Shown in pieces: positions 14,794 to 27,059 of a stretch of DNA of 64,000 nucleotides. The stretch spans positions 19,607-83,606 of the forward strand of contig NZ_QTJR01000015.1 of NCBI RefSeq assembly GCF_003382285.1, in the 5' to 3' direction. Source of the stretch: Lysobacter soli (GTDB taxonomy: Bacteria > Pseudomonadota > Gammaproteobacteria > Xanthomonadales > Xanthomonadaceae). How positions within the stretch are numbered: position 1 is the first letter of the stretch; each line of letters begins with the position of its first letter. Position numbers and translations under genes: made by a program. The notes below the pieces were generated by a model. That model was not told the origin of the DNA. It did no database searches and worked only from the letters and a program-made list of their open reading frames with translations.

Positions 14794-16548
14794 GTGAGAA
14801 GCAACGCCATCAAGCAGGGCCCCGCACGCGCTCCCGCACGCGCCATGTTGCGCGCGACCGGATTGAGCGACGAGGCGATCGCCAAGCCGCTGGTCGCGGT
14901 CGTGCATACGTGGTCGGACGTCTCGCCGTGCAACTACACGCTGCGCGACCTCGCGCAGCACGTGCGCGCGGGCGTGATCGAGAACGGCGGCACGCCCATC
15001 GAATTCAACACGATTGCGGTCACCGACGGCATCGCGATGGGCTCCGACGGCATGCGCGCCTCCCTGCCCTCACGCGAGACCATTGCCGATTCGATCGAGC
15101 TCGCCGTGAACGGCCATTGCCTCGACGCGATGGTGCTGCTCGTCGGCTGCGACAAGACGATCCCGGCGGCGGCGATGGCGGCGGCGCGGCTCGATATCCC
15201 GACCGTGATCCTGTACGGCGGCACGATCCTGCCGGGCCATTGCCGCAAGGACGCGAGCGACAAGTCCCTGACGGTGCAGGACGTGTTCGAGGCCGTCGGC
15301 GCGCATTCGGCCGGCCGCATCGACGATGCCGAACTGCATCGCATCGAGTCGCACGCCTGCCCCGGCGCGGGCGCGTGCGGCGGGCAATTCACCGCGAACA
15401 CGATGGCGATGGTGCTGACCTTCCTCGGCCTGTCGCCGTTGCAACTCAACGACATTCCCGCCGTGCATGCCGACAAGCCCGCCGCCGCGCGGGCCTGCGG
15501 CGCGCTGGCGATGAAGCGTTTGCGCAACGGTGGTCCGGGACCGCGCGAGATCCTCTCTCCCGCAGCGCTGCGCAACGCTGCGTGCGCGGTCTCGGCCACC
15601 GCGGGTTCGACCAACGCCGCGCTGCACCTGCTGGCGATCGCGCACGAAGCCGGCGTTGCGTTCGACCTGGAGGAATTCGAAGCCGCCGCGCGCACGCCGG
15701 TGATCGCCGACCTCAAGCCCGGCGGTCGCTACACCGCCGCGGAAATGTTCGAGATGGGCGGCGCGGCGCTGGTCGCGCGCGAACTGCGTGCCGCGGGCCT
15801 GATCGAGGACATCCCGACCGTCACCGGCCGCAGCTTCTTCGCCGAACTCGATGACGTGCCCGCGCCGGGCGCGCAGGACGTGGTGCGTCCGGTGTCGGAT
15901 CCGTTCAAGCCGCGCGGCGGCTATTCGATCCTCTACGGCGATCTCGCGCCGGAAGGCTGCATCCTCAAGCTCGCCGGCCACGGCATCGAACACTTCGAGG
16001 GCACCGCGCGTGTCTTCGATTCGGAAGAGGCCGCGTTCAACGCCGTGCAGGCGCGCCAGATCCGCGCGGGCGATGTCGTCGTCATCCGCTTCGAAGGCCC
16101 AGCGGGCGGCCCGGGCATGCGCGAGATGCTCGCCGTGACTGCGGCCCTCGTCGGCCAGGGCCTGGGCAACGACGTCGCGCTGATCACCGACGGCCGCTTC
16201 AGCGGCGCGACGCACGGCTTCATGGTCGGCCACATCTCGCCCGAAGCCGCGCGCGGCGGTCCCATCGCGAAGCTGCGCGACGGCGATCGCGTGCGCATCG
16301 ACGTGAAGACGCGCCGCATCGACGTCGACGCCGACCTGCGCACGCGCCCCACGGCACGCATTGCGCCGCGCGTGGCCACCGGCGTGCTCGCGAAATACGC
16401 CGCGCAGGTGAGTTCGGCCTCGCGCGGCGCAGTCACGGCGCCCGGCCCGCTCGACGCGGCCCGCGCGAAGTCGCGCGACATCCCCGTGCAATTCATCGAG
16501 GAAGCGCCCGTGACGCCCGAAGAAACGAAGGAACTGTTCCTCGCCTGA
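14794..16548 (+). CDS. ilvD: Dihydroxy-acid dehydratase
   Basis: Fe-S enzyme that dehydrates 2,3-dihydroxy acids to the 2-keto acids of valine and isoleucine. 584 aa. Three candidate cluster cysteines are in the expected places: [23 protein letters not shown] and [17 protein letters not shown]. The C-terminal IlvD motif [24 protein letters not shown] is split here as [13 protein letters not shown] and [11 protein letters not shown]. The start is a GTG preceded by AGGAG (14779-14783) with a 10-base gap. It is the first enzyme gene after the attenuator and the head of a ten-gene ilv-leu operon. Confidence 0.96.
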   Translation: MRSNAIKQGPARAPARAMLRATGLSDEAIAKPLVAVVHTWSDVSPCNYTLRDLAQHVRAGVIENGGTPIEFNTIAVTDGIAMGSDGMRASLPSRETIADSIELAVNGHCLDAMVLLVGCDKTIPAAAMAAARLDIPTVILYGGTILPGHCRKDASDKSLTVQDVFEAVGAHSAGRIDDAELHRIESHACPGAGACGGQFTANTMAMVLTFLGLSPLQLNDIPAVHADKPAAARACGALAMKRLRNGGPGPREILSPAALRNAACAVSATAGSTNAALHLLAIAHEAGVAFDLEEFEAAARTPVIADLKPGGRYTAAEMFEMGGAALVARELRAAGLIEDIPTVTGRSFFAELDDVPAPGAQDVVRPVSDPFKPRGGYSILYGDLAPEGCILKLAGHGIEHFEGTARVFDSEEAAFNAVQARQIRAGDVVVIRFEGPAGGPGMREMLAVTAALVGQGLGNDVALITDGRFSGATHGFMVGHISPEAARGGPIAKLRDGDRVRIDVKTRRIDVDADLRTRPTARIAPRVATGVLAKYAAQVSSASRGAVTAPGPLDAARAKSRDIPVQFIEEAPVTPEETKELFLA

Positions 16549-16585
16549 CCCTCCGCACCGCCCTCCATCCACTACGGACACGATC

Positions 16586-17602
16586 ATGACCACCCAGCAA
16601 AAACCCCGCGTCGCCATCGTCGGTTACGGCAGCCAGGGCCGCGCGCATGCCTTGAACCTGCGCGATTCCGGCTTCGACGTCACCGTCGGCCTGCGTCCGG
16701 GCGGCCCGACCGAGATCAAGGCGAAGGCCGACGGCTTCACCGTGAAGTCGCCAAGCGAGGCGGTGAAGGACGCCGAACTCGTCGCCGTGCTTACGCCCGA
16801 CATGGTGCAGCCGCAGCTCTACGGCGAAGTGATCGAGCCCAACATCGCGCAGGGCGCGTGCCTGCTGTTCGCGCACGGTTTCAACGTGCATTACGGGCAG
16901 ATCACGCCGCGCGAGGACCTGGACGTCGTGCTCGTTGCGCCTAAGGGCCCGGGCGCGCTGGTGCGTCGCGAGTACGAGATCGGCCGCGGCGTCCCGTCGG
17001 TCTATGCCGTCTACCAGGACAAGAGCGGGAACGCCGAGCAGCTCGCGCTGACCTACTGCGCCGGCATCGGCGGCGCGCGCCAGAACGCGATCCGCACCAC
17101 GTTCAAGGAAGAAACCGAAACGGACCTGTTCGGCGAGCAGGCCGTGCTGTGCGGCGGCGCGACCAAGCTGGTGCAGGCCGGCTGGGAAACGCTGGTCGAA
17201 GCCGGCTACCAGCCGGAAGTCGCGTACTACGAGTGCCTGCACGAGCTGAAGCTGATCGTCGACCTGTTCTACGAAGGCGGGATCACGCGCATGCACGAGT
17301 TCATCAGCGAGACCGCGCAGTACGGCGCGCTCACGCGCGGCACCTACGTGGTCGACGAGAACACGCGCGCGCAGATGAGGAAGATCCTCGCCGAGATCCA
17401 GGACGGCACGTTCGCGCGCCAGTGGATCGCCGAATACGCCGCGGGCAACGCGAACTACAAGGCGCTCAAGGAAGGCGACCTGACGCATCCGATCGAAGCG
17501 GTCGGCAAGAAGCTTCGCGCGAACATGAAGTGGCTTTCGACCGCGCCGCAGGCCGCGTCGGCCGCGACCGAAAAGCGCCAGGCGCAGACAGAGGCCGCGT
17601 GA
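16586..17602 (+). CDS. ilvC: Ketol-acid reductoisomerase (class I)
   Basis: Isomerises and reduces acetolactate or acetohydroxybutyrate with NADPH in valine and isoleucine synthesis. 338 aa, the short class I form. N-terminal Rossmann motif [17 protein letters not shown]; the knotted C-terminal domain contains [16 protein letters not shown] and [13 protein letters not shown] with the Mg2+-binding acidic residues. It follows ilvD by 37 bases, and its stop overlaps the ilvG start (TGATG). Confidence 0.98.
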   Translation: MTTQQKPRVAIVGYGSQGRAHALNLRDSGFDVTVGLRPGGPTEIKAKADGFTVKSPSEAVKDAELVAVLTPDMVQPQLYGEVIEPNIAQGACLLFAHGFNVHYGQITPREDLDVVLVAPKGPGALVRREYEIGRGVPSVYAVYQDKSGNAEQLALTYCAGIGGARQNAIRTTFKEETETDLFGEQAVLCGGATKLVQAGWETLVEAGYQPEVAYYECLHELKLIVDLFYEGGITRMHEFISETAQYGALTRGTYVVDENTRAQMRKILAEIQDGTFARQWIAEYAAGNANYKALKEGDLTHPIEAVGKKLRANMKWLSTAPQAASAATEKRQAQTEAA

Positions 17603-19341
17603 TGAACGGTGCCCGCTGGCTGGTGCAGGCCCTGGCGGCCGAAGGCGTGGACACGCTCTTCGGCTACCCGGGCGGCGCGATCATGCCCTTCTACGATGCG
17701 CTGCACGGATCGCAGCTCAGGCACGTGCTGGTCCGCCACGAACAGGGCGCGGCCTTCGCGGCGAACGGGTATGCGCGGGCCAGCGGGCGCGTGGGCGTAT
17801 GCGTGGCGACGTCCGGTCCGGGCGCGTCGAACCTGGTCACCGGCATCGCCGACGCGATGCTCGACTCGGTGCCGATGGTGATCATCACCGGGCAGGTCGC
17901 CACGCCGCTGATGGGCACCGACGCGTTCCAGGAACTGGATGTGTTCGGCATGACGATGCCGATCGTGAAGCACAGCTTCCTGCTGCGCCGCGTCGACGAA
18001 CTGCCCAATGTCGTCGCCGAGGCATTCCGCATCGCGCGCTCGGGTCGCCCGGGCCCGGTGCTGATCGACCTGCCCAAGGACGTGCAGGTCGGCGACGCAT
18101 CGCACCTTCCGCTGCACGTGCCGGCGGAAATCGACGACGTGCCCGCGCCGAAGGACGCCTCGCTGCACGCGGCGCTCGCGATGATCTCGCAGGCAAAGAA
18201 GCCCGTCGTCTACGGCGGCGGTGGCATCGCGCTGGGCGATGCGGTGCAGGCGTTTCGCACGTTCGTCGACGCCACGCAGATCCCGACCGTGCTAACGCTG
18301 AAGGGACTGGGCGCGTTGCCGTCGAACCACGCGCTGAACCTCGGCATGCTCGGCATGCATGGCAGCCGCGCGGCGAACCTGGCGGTGCAGGAAAGCGATC
18401 TGCTGATCGTCGTCGGCGCGCGCTTCGACGATCGCGCCACCGGCAAGCTGGCGGAGTTCGCGCCGAACGCGCGCGTCGTCCACATGGACCTGGACGCGTG
18501 CGAGATCGGCAAGCTGCGCCACGCCGATGCCGCCGTGTGCGGCGACATCCGCCGCACGCTGACCGCGCTCACCCTGCCCTGCGCCGCGCACCTGCACGGT
18601 CGCAACGGCGCGGCGCGGCGCGAATGGCGCGCGACCTGCCAGCAGCGCATGCACGAATTCGCCGCGCGCTACGACGCCCCGGGCGACACCGTGTACGCAC
18701 CGGCGCTGCTGAAGCGCCTGTCGGAACTGGCGCCCAACGCAATCGTCGCTTGCGACGTCGGCCAGCACCAGATGTGGGTCGCGCAGCACTGGCGCTTCGG
18801 TACGCCGCGCCAGCACCTCACCAGCGGCGCGCTCGGTGCGATGGGCTTCGGCCTGCCGGCGGCGATCGGCGCGCAACTGCAATCGCCCGATGCGCCGGTC
18901 GTGTGCGTCAGCGGCGACGGCTCGTTCCTGATGAACGTGCAGGAACTGGCGACGCTGCGCCGCTATGGCCTGCCGGTGAAGATCGTGCTGCTCGACAACC
19001 AGGCGCTCGGCATGGTGCGCCAATGGCAGGAGCTGTTCTTCGACCGGCGCTATTCCGAGATCGACCTGTCCGACAACCCCGACTTCGGCGCGGTCGCGGC
19101 GGCGTTCGGCGTGCAGGCGCTGCACGTCGATCGCGCCGAATCCGTCGAAGCCGCCCTGCAGGCGCTGCTCGCCACCGACGGCCCGGCGCTGCTGCACGTC
19201 GCCATCGACCAGGCCGCAAACGTGTGGCCGCTGGTGCCGCCCAACCACAACAACGCGCAGATGCTCGATCCGGAGCTTGACGCCGGCGCGTCGAACGAAC
19301 CCACCCCCACCGAGGATCCCCGCCATGCGATACCAGCTTGA
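17602..19341 (+). CDS. ilvG: Acetolactate synthase, large subunit
   Basis: ThDP- and FAD-dependent enzyme that condenses pyruvate with pyruvate or 2-oxobutyrate. 579 aa. It shows GYPGGAIMPFYDAL, the catalytic-glutamate region HEQGAAFAANGYARASG, the VATSGPGASNLVTG motif, and the C-terminal ThDP motif GDGSFLMNVQEL...LDNQALGMVRQWQ. The ATG at 17602 shares one base with the ilvC stop. The small subunit follows with a 17-base overlap, so a 1:1 complex is expected. I use ilvG because of the ilvGM-like arrangement; ilvB or ilvI would be equally valid names. Confidence 0.97.
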   Translation: MNGARWLVQALAAEGVDTLFGYPGGAIMPFYDALHGSQLRHVLVRHEQGAAFAANGYARASGRVGVCVATSGPGASNLVTGIADAMLDSVPMVIITGQVATPLMGTDAFQELDVFGMTMPIVKHSFLLRRVDELPNVVAEAFRIARSGRPGPVLIDLPKDVQVGDASHLPLHVPAEIDDVPAPKDASLHAALAMISQAKKPVVYGGGGIALGDAVQAFRTFVDATQIPTVLTLKGLGALPSNHALNLGMLGMHGSRAANLAVQESDLLIVVGARFDDRATGKLAEFAPNARVVHMDLDACEIGKLRHADAAVCGDIRRTLTALTLPCAAHLHGRNGAARREWRATCQQRMHEFAARYDAPGDTVYAPALLKRLSELAPNAIVACDVGQHQMWVAQHWRFGTPRQHLTSGALGAMGFGLPAAIGAQLQSPDAPVVCVSGDGSFLMNVQELATLRRYGLPVKIVLLDNQALGMVRQWQELFFDRRYSEIDLSDNPDFGAVAAAFGVQALHVDRAESVEAALQALLATDGPALLHVAIDQAANVWPLVPPNHNNAQMLDPELDAGASNEPTPTEDPRHAIPA

Positions 19342-19561
19342 TCTCACGCTCCGTCAGGCCGAAGGCGCGCTGTCGCGGGTATTGGGCGCGGCCGAACGCC
19401 GCGGTTTCCGCCCGCTCGCCGTCGATGGCGAAGCGCAGGCCGACGGCGACCGCTGGTACCTGCGGCTGACCGTTGAAGGCGAACGCGACGAAGCCAACCT
19501 GCAGCACCAGCTAGAGAAGCTCTACGACTGCCTCGCGGTGGAGGTGTCGCCATGTCGGTGA
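19325..19561 (+). CDS. ilvM: Acetolactate synthase small subunit, ACT domain
   Basis: A 78-aa protein made of a single ACT domain (MRYQLDLTLRQAEGALSRVL...). It lacks the C-terminal domain of the longer IlvH/IlvN proteins, which fits IlvM. It would activate the large subunit. The start at 19325 lies inside the ilvG 3' end, and its stop overlaps ilvE by 10 bases. Being an IlvM type, feedback inhibition by valine may be weak (family knowledge; untested here). Confidence 0.9.
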   Translation: MRYQLDLTLRQAEGALSRVLGAAERRGFRPLAVDGEAQADGDRWYLRLTVEGERDEANLQHQLEKLYDCLAVEVSPCR

Positions 19562-20508
19562 TCGCACCCGAAGCCATCGCCTCGCGACAACCCGCGGGCA
19601 AGCCCATCGAACTGCGAGACGAAGCGCGCCGTCCGGGCATGCCGCTGCTGTGGTTCGACGGCGAACTGACCGCCGCCGATACGCCGCACGCGCCGCTGAC
19701 CACGCACGCGATGCATTACGGCACCGGCGTGTTCGAAGGCATCCGCAGCTACGCCACGCGCGATGGCGCGGCCGTGTTCCGCCTGCCCGAGCACCTGGAA
19801 CGCATGCGCAAGGGCGCCGACCTGCTCGGCATCGACTTCGACGTCGATGCGGCATTCGAAGCGACGCTGCAGACGCTGCGCGCGAACGGGCATCGCGATG
19901 CGTACGTGCGCCCGCTGACGTGGCTGGGCAACGGTGCGGATGGCGTGACGGTCGGACTGGACGTGCCGGGCCTGAGCCAGCACTTCATGGTGATGACGCT
20001 GCCCACCGTCGTGCACCTCAATGGCAAGCGTTCGCGCCTGACGGTGTCGCCGTGGAAGCGCAATCCGGAATCGTCGTTGCCGCCGCTGAAGCTGTGCGGC
20101 GCGTACATCAACTCGATCCTCGCCAAGCGCGAATCGCGCCTGCGCGGCTTCGACGAAGCGCTGTTCGTCGACGAGGACGGTTACGTGGTCGAGTGCACCG
20201 GCGCCAACGTGTTCATGGTGCGCGGCGGTGAGGTCACGGCCGTCTCGCATCGCGACGCGCTGCCCGGGATCACGCGCGACAGCGTGATCGCGCTGAGCGG
20301 CGCGCAATCGCGCGCGGTCACGCATCACGAACTGCTGGATGCAGACGAAGTCTTCGTCTGCGGCACGGCGGCGGAAATCGCGCCGATCAGCGCGCTCGAC
20401 CGGCGCGAGTTCGGCGACAACCCGATCACGCGCGAGCTGCAGGCGCTGTACGGTCGCGTCGTTCGCGGCGAAGAGTCGTCGTACACGCATTGGCTGACGG
20501 CCGTCTGA
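19552..20508 (+). CDS. ilvE: Branched-chain amino-acid aminotransferase
   Basis: Transfers the amino group of glutamate to the keto acids of Leu, Ile and Val. 318 aa, fold-type IV PLP enzyme. The early motif MPLLWFDGEL and HAMHYGTGVFEGIRSY are class IV hallmarks. The PLP lysine is K180 in LPPLKLCGAYINS, followed by ECTGANVFMVRGGEV and TPG-like LPGITRDSVI. It overlaps ilvM and ends 1 base before the threonine dehydratase start. Confidence 0.96.
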   Translation: MSVIAPEAIASRQPAGKPIELRDEARRPGMPLLWFDGELTAADTPHAPLTTHAMHYGTGVFEGIRSYATRDGAAVFRLPEHLERMRKGADLLGIDFDVDAAFEATLQTLRANGHRDAYVRPLTWLGNGADGVTVGLDVPGLSQHFMVMTLPTVVHLNGKRSRLTVSPWKRNPESSLPPLKLCGAYINSILAKRESRLRGFDEALFVDEDGYVVECTGANVFMVRGGEVTAVSHRDALPGITRDSVIALSGAQSRAVTHHELLDADEVFVCGTAAEIAPISALDRREFGDNPITRELQALYGRVVRGEESSYTHWLTAV

Positions 20509-20509
20509 C

Positions 20510-21594
20510 ATGGACGGCGACGTACCCACCGACGTACGCGTCACCGCGGCCGACGTGCTCGCGGCGCAGGCGCGGCTGCGTCGCTACCTGCCGGCGACGC
20601 CGCTGCATCATGCGGAGCGCTTCGGCTGCTGGCTGAAGCTGGAGAACCTGCAGCGCACCGGTTCGTACAAGGTGCGCGGCGCGCTCAACGCCCTGCTCGC
20701 GGCGCGCGAACGCGGCGATCATCGACCGGTGATCGCCGCCTCCGCCGGCAACCACGCGCAGGGACTGGCGTGGGCCGCGTATCGCCTGGGCGTCAACGCG
20801 ATCACCGTGATGCCGCGCAACGCGCCGCAGACGAAGATCGCCGGCGTCGCGCATTGGGGCGCGACCGTGCGCCTGCATGGCGACACCTACGACGAAGCGA
20901 AAGCCTTCGCCGCGGAGCTGGCCGAGCAGAACGGCTACCGCGTGCTGTCCGCGTTCGACGACGCCGACGTCATCGCCGGCCAAGGCACCGTCGGGCTGGA
21001 ACTGGCCGCGCTAGCGCCGGACGTCGTGCTCGTGCCGATCGGCGGCGGCGGCCTCGCGTCCGGGGTTGCGCTGGCGCTGAAGTCGCAGGGCGTTCGCGTG
21101 ATTGGCGCGCAGGTCGAAGGCGTCGATTCGATGCTGCGCGCGTTGCGTGGCGACCGCACGCCGTGCGATCCGGTCGCGACGCTCGCCGACGGCGTGCGCG
21201 TGAAGGAGCCGGGCCATCTGACGCAACGCCTGCTCGCCGAACTGCTCGACGACGTGGTCGTCGTGCGCGAGGCCGAACTGCGCGAAACGCTGGTGCGCCT
21301 GGCGCTCGAAGAGCACGTCATCGCTGAAGGCGCAGGCGCGCTGGCGCTCGCCGCCGGGCGTCGCATCGCCGGCAAGCGCAAGTGCGCCGTCGTGTCCGGC
21401 GGAAACGTCGACGCGGTCGTGCTCGCGCAACTGCTGTCCGACGTGCGCCCCCGCGCACCGCGCCGTCCCCGCCGCCGCCATCGCGATGCGATGCCTGCGC
21501 CCGCGCTGGAGCCGGCCATCGCGACCCTGAATCCCGCTTTCCCATCCAAGCCGCGCGCCGCCGTCGTCGCGCGCGACCACGAGGAGCTCACCGC

Positions 21595-21598
<4 letters not shown>
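20510..21598 (+). CDS. Threonine dehydratase without a regulatory domain
   Basis: Deaminates threonine to 2-oxobutyrate, the entry to isoleucine and the link between the thr and ilv operons. 362 aa, fold-type II PLP enzyme: PLP lysine K54 in [11 protein letters not shown], substrate loop SAGNHAQG, and the phosphate-binding GGGGLASG. It ends soon after the catalytic domain; a basic Pro/Arg-rich tail ([11 protein letters not shown]) replaces the ACT-like regulatory domain of IlvA. It is TdcB-like in length but sits in the biosynthetic operon, so isoleucine inhibition is probably absent or different (inference). Its stop overlaps leuA by ATGA. ilvA or tdcB are both possible symbols. Confidence 0.93.
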
Positions 21599-23172
<1,574 letters not shown>

Positions 23173-23195
23173 CCTCATTCCAGAAAGCCAAGTCA

Positions 23196-24644
23196 ATGAC
23201 GAGCAAACCGAAAACCCTGTTCGACAAACTGTGGGACGCCCACGTCGTCACGCCCGAATCCGAGGCGGCGCCGGCGATCCTCTACATCGACCTGCACCTG
23301 ATCCACGAAGTGACCTCGCCGCAGGCCTTCGCCGAACTCGACGCGCGCGGCCTGCCGGTGCGCCGGCCCGAGCGCACCAAGGGCACGCTCGACCACTCCA
23401 CGCCGACGTTGCCCGTCAACGTCAACGGCCAGCGGCCGTACGTGAACGATGAAGCGCGCGCGCAGGTCGACACGTTGCGCGCGAACTGCGCGCGCTTCGG
23501 CGTGGAGCTGTTCGATTACGACAGCCCGCAGCGCGGCATCGTGCACGTGATGGGGCCGGAGCTCGGCCTCACCCAACCCGGCCAGACCATCGTCTGCGGC
23601 GACAGCCACACGGCCACGCACGGCGCGTTCGGCGCGCTCGCGTTCGGCATCGGCACCAGCGAGGTCGGCCATGTGCTCGCCACGCAATGCCTGCTGCAGC
23701 GCAAGCCGAAGACGCTGGCGATCACCATCGACGGCGAACTCGCGCCGGGCGTCGGCGCGAAGGACCTGATCCTGCACGTCATCGGCGTGATCGGCGTCAA
23801 CGGCGGCACGGGCCACGTCATCGAGTACCGCGGCAGCGCGATCCGGTCGTTGTCGATGGAACAACGGATGACGGTGTGCAACATGTCGATCGAAGCCGGC
23901 GCGCGCGCCGGGCTGATCGCGCCGGACGAAGTCACTTTCGATTACCTGCGCGGCCGCCCGCGTGCCCCGCAAGGGGAAGCGTTCGAGGCCGCGGTCGCAG
24001 CGTGGAAGGAATTGCGCAGCGGCGAAGGCGCGCCGTTCGACCGCGAGGTGCGCATCGATGCGCGCGACATCCAGCCGACCGTCACGTGGGGCACGCACCC
24101 GGGCCAGGTCGCGGCGATCAGTGCACACGTGCCCGGCAGCGGCGATGCGGACGAAACGAAGGCGCGCGACTACATGGGCTGGGATGCGAACGCCGCGATC
24201 GCCGGCCGCGCCGTCGACGTGGTGTTCGTCGGCAGCTGCACGAACTCGCGACTGTCGGACCTGCGCGAAGCGGCCAGCGTGCTGCGCGGCCGCCGCGTGC
24301 ATCCGCGCGTGCGCATGCTCGTGGTGCCGGGATCGGAGCAGGTCAAGCGCGATGCCGAACGCGAAGGCATCGACCGCATCGTGCGCGACGCCGGCGCGGA
24401 ATGGCGCGAACCCGGCTGCTCGATGTGCATCGCCATGAACGGCGACATCGTCGGCGCCGGGCAGCTGGCGGTATCCACCAGCAACCGCAATTTCGAGGGT
24501 CGCCAGGGCAAGGGCGCGCGCACCGTGCTCGCCTCGCCGGCGACCGCCGCCGCCTGCGCGGTGGCCGGCGAGATCACCGATCCGCGCCCCTACCTCACCA
24601 CCGAACCCGCGCCGCACGCGGCCGCCGAGCTGGAGACCGCCTGA
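23196..24644 (+). CDS. leuC: Isopropylmalate isomerase, large subunit
   Basis: Aconitase-family Fe-S subunit that interconverts 2- and 3-isopropylmalate together with LeuD. 482 aa. Start [18 protein letters not shown] is typical. Cluster cysteines are visible in [15 protein letters not shown] and [11 protein letters not shown], and the [12 protein letters not shown] and [12 protein letters not shown] motifs are intact. It follows leuA by 23 bases, and its stop overlaps the leuD start (TGATG). Confidence 0.98.
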   Translation: MTSKPKTLFDKLWDAHVVTPESEAAPAILYIDLHLIHEVTSPQAFAELDARGLPVRRPERTKGTLDHSTPTLPVNVNGQRPYVNDEARAQVDTLRANCARFGVELFDYDSPQRGIVHVMGPELGLTQPGQTIVCGDSHTATHGAFGALAFGIGTSEVGHVLATQCLLQRKPKTLAITIDGELAPGVGAKDLILHVIGVIGVNGGTGHVIEYRGSAIRSLSMEQRMTVCNMSIEAGARAGLIAPDEVTFDYLRGRPRAPQGEAFEAAVAAWKELRSGEGAPFDREVRIDARDIQPTVTWGTHPGQVAAISAHVPGSGDADETKARDYMGWDANAAIAGRAVDVVFVGSCTNSRLSDLREAASVLRGRRVHPRVRMLVVPGSEQVKRDAEREGIDRIVRDAGAEWREPGCSMCIAMNGDIVGAGQLAVSTSNRNFEGRQGKGARTVLASPATAAACAVAGEITDPRPYLTTEPAPHAAAELETA

Positions 24645-25243
24645 TGCAGCCGCTGACCGAAGTCGTCTCGCGCACCGTCGTGCTGCGCGAACGCAACATC
24701 GACACCGACCAGATCATCCCCGCGCGCTTCCTCACCACGACCGAACGCAAAGGCCTGGGCAAGCACGCGTTCAACGACTGGCGCAGCTTGCCGGACGGTT
24801 CGCCGAACCCCGAGTTCCCCTTCAATCGCGCGGAGAACATCGGCGCGCGCATCCTCGTCGCCGGCCGCAATTTCGGCTGCGGTTCCTCGCGCGAGCACGC
24901 GCCGTGGGCACTGACCGACCTCGGCCTGCGCGCGGTGATCAGCGCGGAGATCGCCGACATCTTCCGCAGCAATGCGCTGAAGAGCGGCCTGCTGCCGATC
25001 GTGCTCGATGAAGCCATCGTCGACGAACTGCTCGAACAGCCCGGCGTGGAGCTGCGCATCGATGTCGCGCAACGCAGCGTCACGCTGCCCGACGGCCGCC
25101 GCGTGCAGTTCCCGCTGGATGCGTTCGCGCAGACCTGCCTGCTCGAAGGCGTCGACCAGCTCGGCTTCCTGCTGAAGCAGTCGCCGGCCATTTCGCAGTT
25201 CGAACAACAACGCCAAACCCAGGAGTTCCGCCATGCAAGCTGA
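24644..25243 (+). CDS. leuD: Isopropylmalate isomerase, small subunit
   Basis: The swivelling small subunit of isopropylmalate isomerase, 199 aa, which pairs with LeuC. Contains [15 protein letters not shown] and the active-site loop [19 protein letters not shown], split here as [12 protein letters not shown] and APWALTD. It shares one base with leuC and overlaps leuB by 11 bases, so leuCDB are tightly coupled. Confidence 0.98.
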   Translation: MQPLTEVVSRTVVLRERNIDTDQIIPARFLTTTERKGLGKHAFNDWRSLPDGSPNPEFPFNRAENIGARILVAGRNFGCGSSREHAPWALTDLGLRAVISAEIADIFRSNALKSGLLPIVLDEAIVDELLEQPGVELRIDVAQRSVTLPDGRRVQFPLDAFAQTCLLEGVDQLGFLLKQSPAISQFEQQRQTQEFRHAS

Positions 25244-26321
25244 GATCGTCGTTCTGCCGGGCGACGGCATCGGCCCGGAAGTCACCGCCGCCGCGGTGCA
25301 GGTGCTGCGTGCCGTCGGTCAACGTTACGGGCACGAGTTCCACTTCACGCACGAGCTCATCGGCGGCGCGGCCATCGACGCCACCGGCGAGCCGCTGCCG
25401 GCACGGACGCTCGATGCCGCCAAGCGCGCAGATGCCGTGCTGCTCGGCGCCGTGGGCGGGCCGAAGTGGTCCGATCCGGGCGCGAAGGTGCGGCCCGAAC
25501 AGGGCCTTCTCGCGATCCGCAAGGCGCTGGGCCTGTACGCGAATCTGCGCCCCGTGAAGCCGCATCCGGCCGCGCTCGGGGCTTCGCCGATCAAGCCGCA
25601 CCTGCTCACCGGCGTTGACCTGATCGTCGTGCGCGAACTCACCGGCGGCGTGTATTTCGGCCAGAAGCAGCGCACCGCGACGTCGGCGAGCGACCTGTGC
25701 GAATACAGCGTCGAGGAGATCGAGCGCGTCGTGCGTCGCGCGTGCACGCTCGCACGCAGCCGGCGCGGCCATGTGACCTCCGTGGACAAGGCCAACGTGC
25801 TGGAGACCTCTCGGCTGTGGCGCGAAGTGACCACACGCGTGGTTCGCGATGAGTTTCCGGATGTCACGCTGGAGCACCAGCTGGTCGATTCGATGGCGAT
25901 GCACCTGCTCTCGCGACCGCGTGAGTACGACGTGATCGTCACCGAGAACATGTTCGGCGACATCCTTACCGACGAAGCCTCGATGCTGGCTGGATCGCTC
26001 GGTTTGCTGCCTTCGGCGTCGCTGGGCGAAGGGCGCGTGGGCCTGTACGAGCCGATCCACGGCTCGGCGCCCGACATCGCCGGCCGCGGCGTCGCCAACC
26101 CGTACGCGACGATCCTCAGTGCGGCGATGCTGCTGCGGCACTCGCTGGGCCTGGAGTCGGAAGCGCGCTGTGTCGAGAAGGCGGTCGATGGCGCGCTTGC
26201 GGCGGGCGTGTTCACGGCGGATCTGGCGCCGGCCGGCCGCGGCGTGTCCACGCAGGCGGCGATGGTCGCGGTGCTGGAGCAGCTCGAACTGGAATGCCAG
26301 CCGGTGGTGATGCGCGACTGA
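25233..26321 (+). CDS. leuB: 3-isopropylmalate dehydrogenase
   Basis: NAD-dependent oxidative decarboxylase giving 2-oxoisocaproate, the keto acid that IlvE turns into leucine. 362 aa. It has the N-terminal [11 protein letters not shown], the substrate arginines in [10 protein letters not shown] and [12 protein letters not shown], and the Mg2+/NAD region [17 protein letters not shown]...[14 protein letters not shown]. It is the last gene of the ilv-leu operon. No clear terminator follows in the 78 bases before the next gene, so read-through is possible. Confidence 0.98.
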   Translation: MQAEIVVLPGDGIGPEVTAAAVQVLRAVGQRYGHEFHFTHELIGGAAIDATGEPLPARTLDAAKRADAVLLGAVGGPKWSDPGAKVRPEQGLLAIRKALGLYANLRPVKPHPAALGASPIKPHLLTGVDLIVVRELTGGVYFGQKQRTATSASDLCEYSVEEIERVVRRACTLARSRRGHVTSVDKANVLETSRLWREVTTRVVRDEFPDVTLEHQLVDSMAMHLLSRPREYDVIVTENMFGDILTDEASMLAGSLGLLPSASLGEGRVGLYEPIHGSAPDIAGRGVANPYATILSAAMLLRHSLGLESEARCVEKAVDGALAAGVFTADLAPAGRGVSTQAAMVAVLEQLELECQPVVMRD

Positions 26322-26399
26322 GACGGCCGGCGCGATTCGGCGTTACTGGGCCGAGGTCGCATTGCCGGCTTCACGTGCTTCGGGCTAGCGTGGGCGCCC

Positions 26400-27008
26400 A
26401 TGAGCCCACGCACCGCCCTCGTTTTCGCGTTCGCCCTCGGCCTGACCGCCTGCGGTTCCACGCCCGATGCCGGCAGTTCGGCCGCCCAGGACGTGTTTTT
26501 CCAGCGCGTCGCCACGCTTTGCGGCCAGGCGTTCGCCGGCCGCATCGTCGCCGATCGCCCGCCCACCCCCGATAACCCGCTGGCCGGCAAGGCGCTGACC
26601 ATGCACGTGCGCGAATGCAGCCGTGACACCATCCGCATCCCGTTCTTCGTCGGCAGCGATCGTTCGCGCACCTGGGTACTCACGCGCACCGCGACGGGCC
26701 TGCGCCTGAAGCACGACCATCGCCACGAGGACGGCACCGAGGCCGAACTGAGCCAGTACGGCGGCGATACCCTCGACATGGGCACGGAGGAGCGGCAGGA
26801 ATTCCCCGCCGACGCCGCATCGAAGGCGCTGTTCGCGCGCGAGGACCGCGCCACGTCGGTGTCGAACGTGTGGGCGATGGAAATCGAACCGCACGAGCGC
26901 TTCACCTACGAACTCACCCGTCCGGGTCGCGAAGTGCGCATCGAGTTCGATCTCGAACACCCGATCCCGGCGCCGCCACCGCCGTGGAGCGTTGCACCGA
27001 AGCAGTAA
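26400..27008 (+). CDS. Putative lipoprotein of unknown function
   Basis: A 202-aa protein with a lipoprotein signal peptide: hydrophobic residues 6-16 and the lipobox L15-T16-A17-C18. The mature part has no domain I recognise. It contains Cys residues at about 40 and 72 (TLCGQ and RECSR) that could form a disulfide, and a run TYELTRPGREVRIEFDLEHPIPAPPPPW suggesting a small beta-rich C-terminus. It starts 78 bases after leuB on the same strand and is followed by a strong terminator, so it may be co-transcribed with the ilv-leu operon or have its own promoter. I do not assign a function. Confidence 0.8.
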   Translation: MSPRTALVFAFALGLTACGSTPDAGSSAAQDVFFQRVATLCGQAFAGRIVADRPPTPDNPLAGKALTMHVRECSRDTIRIPFFVGSDRSRTWVLTRTATGLRLKHDHRHEDGTEAELSQYGGDTLDMGTEERQEFPADAASKALFAREDRATSVSNVWAMEIEPHERFTYELTRPGREVRIEFDLEHPIPAPPPPWSVAPKQ

Positions 27009-27012
27009 CAAG

Positions 27013-27036
27013 AAGGGCGCCCGGAGGCGCCCTTTT
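27013..27036. terminator. Bidirectional terminator between the lipoprotein and RND genes
   Basis: A 7-bp GC stem (27015-27021 with 27026-27032, GGGCGCC/GGCGCCC, CGGA loop) extended by AA/TT and followed by TTTTC on the plus strand. On the minus strand it is followed by TTCTT, so it can also end the convergent RND transcript. Confidence 0.8.
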
Positions 27037-27059
27037 CGTTTCCTGCAACCGCGTCGCGT

